Origin: Atribacter laminatus
GTDB lineage: Bacteria; Atribacterota; Atribacteria; Atribacterales; Atribacteraceae
Direction: 5' to 3'
Length of the DNA stretch: 64,000 nucleotides
Assembly (NCBI RefSeq): GCF_015775515.1
Contig: NZ_CP065383.1
Location: forward strand, 2,170,001 to 2,234,000
Both the position numbers and the translations under genes were made by a program. Positions 60,215-64,000 of this stretch are shown in pieces. The stretch's first letter is position 1. Every line of letters begins with the position of its first letter. A model generated the notes under the pieces. The model saw only the letters and a list, made by a program, of their open reading frames with translations. It was not told the DNA's origin and made no database searches.

Positions 60215-62326
60215 ATGCCATTTGAACATATGTTTTCACCAATTAAGATTGCTCAAGTTGTTGTACAAAATAGAGTCGTTCATGTTCCTACCGATATTAG
60301 TTCGGCAAATGCTGATGGTTCAGTGAACGAAAGAGTGATTCGTTATCATGAAGAAATAGCTAAAGGCGGGTGTGGGTTGATAATTGTTGGGGCAACTTCG
60401 CCAGATAGAGAAACCGGTCGCCCCACGGTTACTTGTTTATCTGCTGATGCCGATTACTTTATACCTGGACTTCATCATTTAGCAACAGCAATGCAGCGCC
60501 ATGGTGCCAAGTGTGCAGTTCAAATCCAACACCCCGGCCGACAGGCTGCATATCCTCGGAAAGGATTGATTTCCTGTAGTGATATGGTTACTGATGTTCC
60601 CGGTTCAGCAGGACATGAAGTTATTTATGCTGGCGCTGAGGCGAAAGGAAAAGACATTCGAGGAATGGACATCGAGGAAGTCTATGATTTAATCGAGAAA
60701 TTTGCTGAAGCAGCCTGGAGAATCCAACAAGCTGGATTTGATATGGTTGAGCTTCATGGTGCACATGGCTATATGATCGCTCAATTTTTAAGCCCCTATA
60801 CCAATAAAAGAAATGACCGTTTTGGAGGTCCATTAAAGAATAGAATGCGGTTTGTTTTGGAAATTATCAGCCGGATAAAGTATAAATGTGGTCCAAGTTT
60901 CCCTATCGGAGTGAGATATTCTGGAGAAGAATGGATGCCCGGGAGCCGAACCCTGGATGAATCGATTGAAATCGCCAAAGAGTTAGAAAAAGCTGGAGTG
61001 GCATTTTTGGATATCAGCGCTGGTATCTTTGAAGCTGCTGGTCCGACCATGGACCCAATGTATTACGAAGAAGGATGGAATACATATACTGCCGAGGCAA
61101 TTAAAAAAGCGGTAAAGATTCCGGTTATAACCAGCCATACCCTGCGAACTCCTGAATATTGCGATAAAATCATTGCCGAAGGAAAAACCGACATGGTTGG
61201 ATTATCGAGACAAATGATCGCCGATCCCTATTGGGCGAATAAAGCCAAAGCGGGAAAAGTCAAGGAAATTAGAAAATGCATTTCCTGTCTAATTGGATGT
61301 TGGAAAGAGTCGCTTTATATTAAAAGAGAAATGCGATGTGCAGTAAATCCAGCTATTGGCGACGAAAGATTCTTAGATTTAAAACCGGCATCAACTAAGA
61401 TGAAGGTCGCTGTGGTTGGTGGTGGAATTGCCGGAATGGAAGCAGCTAGAATTGCTACCTTGAGAGGACATCAAGTCACCCTTTTTGAGAAAGAGGATGA
61501 ATTAGGGGGAATTTTAAGAACCTGTTGTATGGTTCCTCCTAAATCGAAAATGAAATGGTATATGGATTGGATTCGGGAACAAATCAAAGCATTAAAGGTT
61601 GAAGTAAGGCTCAATACAGTTGCAAGTCTGGATGAACTCAGAAAATTCGATGTTGTTTTGTGTGGGACCGGTGCCAAGACGGTCGTTCCTGATATATCCG
61701 GTGCGGAAAAAGCAATAAAATTTGAAGACGTTCTTCGCTGTGCAAAGAAAAATTGTGAATATTGGCCGAAAGAAAGAATAGTCAAAGCGGTTAAGATTGG
61801 TCAGAAAGTCTTGGTCTGGGGAAATCATTATGCGGCTACCGATACCACTGAAGCCTTGGCATTGAGAGGCAAAGAAGTTATTTACGTTACTGAAGATAAA
61901 GAAGTTGCTCCTAATATCGAACCAATTCATCGTGAAGTTATGATGATGCGATTTAACGGTGGGAATGGTCAAGGGCTAGAAGAAAAAGCCTTCAAATATC
62001 CAGTTGAAATACGTCTCAATACCACCGTTGTTGAAATCAAAGATGGTGAAGTAGTCCTGATGAACGATGTTTTTGAAAAAGAAACCATTGCTATAGACAC
62101 TGTCGTATTAGCAAAAACCGAACCAAATACCGAACTATATGATAGTTTGCTGGCAGCCGGCCTCAATGTCGTTAACATGGGTGATTCTAATTTAGTCAGA
62201 AACGTACGAGGGGCAATGACTGATGGTGCCAATGCCGGATTAATGATAGATGGAGACGTTTTTATGAATGCGAACAATGCTCTTTCCCGTGCGTTACCTT
62301 ATGATGTAAAACTTCAGATGAAATAA
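60215..62326 (+). CDS. Fe-S flavoenzyme: NADH:flavin oxidoreductase / 2,4-dienoyl-CoA reductase type
   Basis: Three-domain reductase. FMN TIM barrel (1-370, Old Yellow Enzyme type: FELHGAHGYMIAQFLSPYTNKRNDRFGG-like core, here VELHGAHGY), a [4Fe-4S] site CISCLIGC with a fourth Cys before AVNP, and a C-terminal FAD/NADH domain (VVGGGIAGMEAAR). 703 residues. Homologues reduce enoates, dienoyl-CoA or bile acids; substrate is not resolved. GGGAGG upstream, ATG at 60215 chosen since the ATG at 60211 meets a stop after four codons. Confidence 0.88.
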   Translation: MPFEHMFSPIKIAQVVVQNRVVHVPTDISSANADGSVNERVIRYHEEIAKGGCGLIIVGATSPDRETGRPTVTCLSADADYFIPGLHHLATAMQRHGAKCAVQIQHPGRQAAYPRKGLISCSDMVTDVPGSAGHEVIYAGAEAKGKDIRGMDIEEVYDLIEKFAEAAWRIQQAGFDMVELHGAHGYMIAQFLSPYTNKRNDRFGGPLKNRMRFVLEIISRIKYKCGPSFPIGVRYSGEEWMPGSRTLDESIEIAKELEKAGVAFLDISAGIFEAAGPTMDPMYYEEGWNTYTAEAIKKAVKIPVITSHTLRTPEYCDKIIAEGKTDMVGLSRQMIADPYWANKAKAGKVKEIRKCISCLIGCWKESLYIKREMRCAVNPAIGDERFLDLKPASTKMKVAVVGGGIAGMEAARIATLRGHQVTLFEKEDELGGILRTCCMVPPKSKMKWYMDWIREQIKALKVEVRLNTVASLDELRKFDVVLCGTGAKTVVPDISGAEKAIKFEDVLRCAKKNCEYWPKERIVKAVKIGQKVLVWGNHYAATDTTEALALRGKEVIYVTEDKEVAPNIEPIHREVMMMRFNGGNGQGLEEKAFKYPVEIRLNTTVVEIKDGEVVLMNDVFEKETIAIDTVVLAKTEPNTELYDSLLAAGLNVVNMGDSNLVRNVRGAMTDGANAGLMIDGDVFMNANNALSRALPYDVKLQMK

Positions 62327-62590
62327 TCATGCCAATTCTATAGGGATTATCAAACAGTTGATGAAAAGGATATGATATAGAAATAAAATCTTTTATTCAT
62401 TAAAATGGTTTTATGAAAAGGGTTGAGGGGGGTTTGAATTGTTGAAAAGAAGAAGTAAGCCCCCCTTAGCCTTATTTCAATGAAAAAGTGACTTTTATTT
62501 GAACAATCTCAAGTAATTATTTTAAACTTCACTGAATATAGTCTAAATATTAATCACGGATCGTGGCATCGGTGAGGAGGATAGATATCT

Positions 62591-63508
62591 ATGTTTAAAC
62601 TTGGTTTTGTCAGTGCGATTTTATCCGATTTAAGTTTTGAAGAAGTGGTTGATTTTGCGTCCATTAATGGATATGCCTGTGTTGAAATGCTTTGTTGGCC
62701 AAAGGGAAAGGCAGAAAGAAGATATGCTGGTGTTACCCATATTGATGTTAATGATTTGGATGAACAAAAGATCAAATCAATAAAAAAATACGCTAGGGAG
62801 AAGAATGTTGAAATATCAGCATTGGGCTATTACCCTAATCCTCTTGATCCTGACACAGAAAAAAGGAAATATTATATTGAACACATTAAGAAAGTCATTA
62901 CCGCAGCAGCAAAACTCGGACTCAAAAATGTGAATACCTTTGTTGGGAAAGATAAGAATAAGAATATTGAAGAAAATTTTAAAATCTTCAAAAAAGTATG
63001 GCCAGCAATTATAAAACACGCTGAACAAAGTAAAATAATGATTGGAATTGAAAATTGTCCCATGTTTTTTACCAATGACGAGTGGCCAGGGGGAAATAAT
63101 TTGGCAACTACTCCAGCGATTTGGAGAAGAATGTTTGAAGAAATAAAAAGTGATAATTTTGGCTTGAATTATGATCCTTCCCACTTGCTCTGGCAGCAGA
63201 TTGATTATATAAAACCTATTTATGAGTTTAAGGACAAAATTTTCCACGCTCACATTAAAGATGCTAAAGTTTTTCAAAATAAATTAGATGAGGTTGGAAT
63301 TCTGGCTACGCCTTTGGAGTTTCATGCACCTAAACTACCAGGGTTGGGAGATGTAAACTGGGGGAAATTCGTTTCTGCTCTCACTGATATTGGTTACCAA
63401 GGCAGTGTCTGCGTAGAAGTGGAAGATCGGTCTTTTGAAGATTCCTTAGATTCTCGAAAAAAATCATTGATTTTAAGCAAGCAGTACCTCAATCAGTATG
63501 TGGTTTAA
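62591..63508 (+). CDS. Sugar phosphate isomerase/epimerase (AP-endonuclease-2 TIM barrel)
   Basis: Xylose-isomerase-like TIM barrel used for inositol and rare-sugar conversions. Metal ligands are expected in GIENCP (Glu), [10 protein letters not shown] (Asp, His), HIKDAK and [11 protein letters not shown] (Glu). 305 residues. GTGAGGAGG precedes the ATG. 125 bp upstream of a new sugar-binding-protein gene on the same strand, so it likely acts on the sugar imported by that system. Specific sugar unknown. Confidence 0.84.
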   Translation: MFKLGFVSAILSDLSFEEVVDFASINGYACVEMLCWPKGKAERRYAGVTHIDVNDLDEQKIKSIKKYAREKNVEISALGYYPNPLDPDTEKRKYYIEHIKKVITAAAKLGLKNVNTFVGKDKNKNIEENFKIFKKVWPAIIKHAEQSKIMIGIENCPMFFTNDEWPGGNNLATTPAIWRRMFEEIKSDNFGLNYDPSHLLWQQIDYIKPIYEFKDKIFHAHIKDAKVFQNKLDEVGILATPLEFHAPKLPGLGDVNWGKFVSALTDIGYQGSVCVEVEDRSFEDSLDSRKKSLILSKQYLNQYVV

Positions 63509-63633
63509 AATAATTCATAAGTTTTATTCTATGATAATATTTACTGAAGAGGGAGGTGAAATAGAAGAAAAATATAGATGAGAATGAAGAAGTTCGTTCT
63601 TTTTAGATTTTAAATTAAGAGGAGGTTACTATT

Positions 63634-64000
63634 ATGATTAAAAGAATATCAAAGCTCGTTACTCTCTTAGTAGCTTTTGGATTGGTTTTTGCATTTTCAG
63701 TTGGAAGTTTTGCTCAGGAACCGCCAGTGGTAGGTATTTCTACTGGTTCATCAGGTACTTCTTGGCGAAATATCATGATTGCAGCTTTGGAAGAAGTAGG
63801 GAATGAATATAAAGCTGCCGGTAAAATTGCAGATTATAAAATTGTCAACAATATAACTAATGGTGATGCAACTGAGCAAGCGAACATCCTGCGTGATTTT
63901 ATATCCCAAGGTGTAGATATCATTATGGTTAACCCTAATTCACCAGACGCCCTGAATGGTGTCATCAGCGAAGCTCAGGATGAAGGAATCTTAGTTATTG
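63634..64000 (+). CDS. Sugar ABC transporter substrate-binding protein (3'-truncated by window edge)
   Basis: Begins ATG after AAGAGGAGG and runs to the end of the window (122 codons seen). A clear signal peptide (MIKRISKLVT, hydrophobic core, cleavage near SFA-Q) is followed by PPVVGISTGSSGTSWRNIMIAALEEVG and ILRDFISQGVDIIMVNPNSPDAL, the standard N-lobe of RbsB-like binding proteins. No lipobox Cys. Presumed first gene of another sugar importer operon continuing beyond the window. Confidence 0.88.
   Translation, partial: MIKRISKLVTLLVAFGLVFAFSVGSFAQEPPVVGISTGSSGTSWRNIMIAALEEVGNEYKAAGKIADYKIVNNITNGDATEQANILRDFISQGVDIIMVNPNSPDALNGVISEAQDEGILVI

Overview
The window is an AT-rich bacterial chromosome segment, densely coded on both strands, with many TTG and GTG starts behind strong purine-rich ribosome binding sites. 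The gene content points to an anaerobic, fermentative bacterium: ferredoxin-dependent indolepyruvate oxidoreductase (iorAB), phenylacetate-CoA ligase, ATP-dependent PEP carboxykinase, an acetate-kinase relative, several sugar-ABC components and Fe-S flavin enzymes. SpoVS without other sporulation genes, a TtuA-type tRNA thiolase (common in thermophiles) and exported binding proteins without lipoprotein Cys fit an Atribacterota-like (OP9/JS1) lineage. That is inference from gene content; a Thermotogota- or Firmicutes-like origin is not excluded without a 16S gene.

Layout. 1-9.3 kb is a conserved housekeeping run: tgt-yajC-secD-secF-recJ-apt-rel-dtd-metallohydrolase. 9.5-16.6 kb holds a phosphohexomutase, a GAF-ANTAR antiterminator, a zinc/manganese-type ABC pair, and yjbQ-iorA-iorB. 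16.6-18.2 kb is a complete insertion sequence with imperfect terminal repeats, a 15-bp target duplication and a large structured non-coding segment. 18.2-32.7 kb is bracketed by an exact 269-bp inverted repeat and carries an esterase-like hydrolase, a sugar ABC operon, pckA, a paaK-ACT pair, and a ccdA / ParB-like / Ca2+-ATPase operon. 32.7-36.2 kb has small metabolic genes, phoU and a stand-alone pyruvate-kinase C-domain protein. 36.5-40.6 kb is a four-gene carbohydrate operon (two zinc dehydrogenases, a pentose-5-phosphate-3-epimerase-type enzyme, an amidohydrolase).

41.0-49.8 kb contains a divergent acetate kinase overlapping ttuA, then tRNA-Met followed directly by tilS-hpt and ftsH, a thioesterase, an RCK protein and a DUF89 phosphatase. 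50.1-56.9 kb has a Nudix hydrolase, spoVS (with an upstream small ORF), HU, a PHP phosphatase, a 56-residue membrane protein overlapping pyruvate kinase, glpP, and a PAS/HD-GYP regulator with a degenerate receiver. 57-64 kb has two membrane proteins of unknown role, deoC, an Old-Yellow-Enzyme-type Fe-S flavoenzyme, a sugar isomerase/epimerase and the start of another sugar-binding protein.

Most longer intergenic gaps carry related mosaic repeats built from small inverted repeats, including a 20-bp perfect palindrome. The observations most worth checking are: the insertion sequence with a possible Xer (dif-like) target site and an internal branched structure, the exact inverted repeat pair, upstream small ORFs that contain the ribosome binding sites of spoVS and ftsH, the acetate kinase with altered catalytic residues, and the uncharacterised sugar operon.
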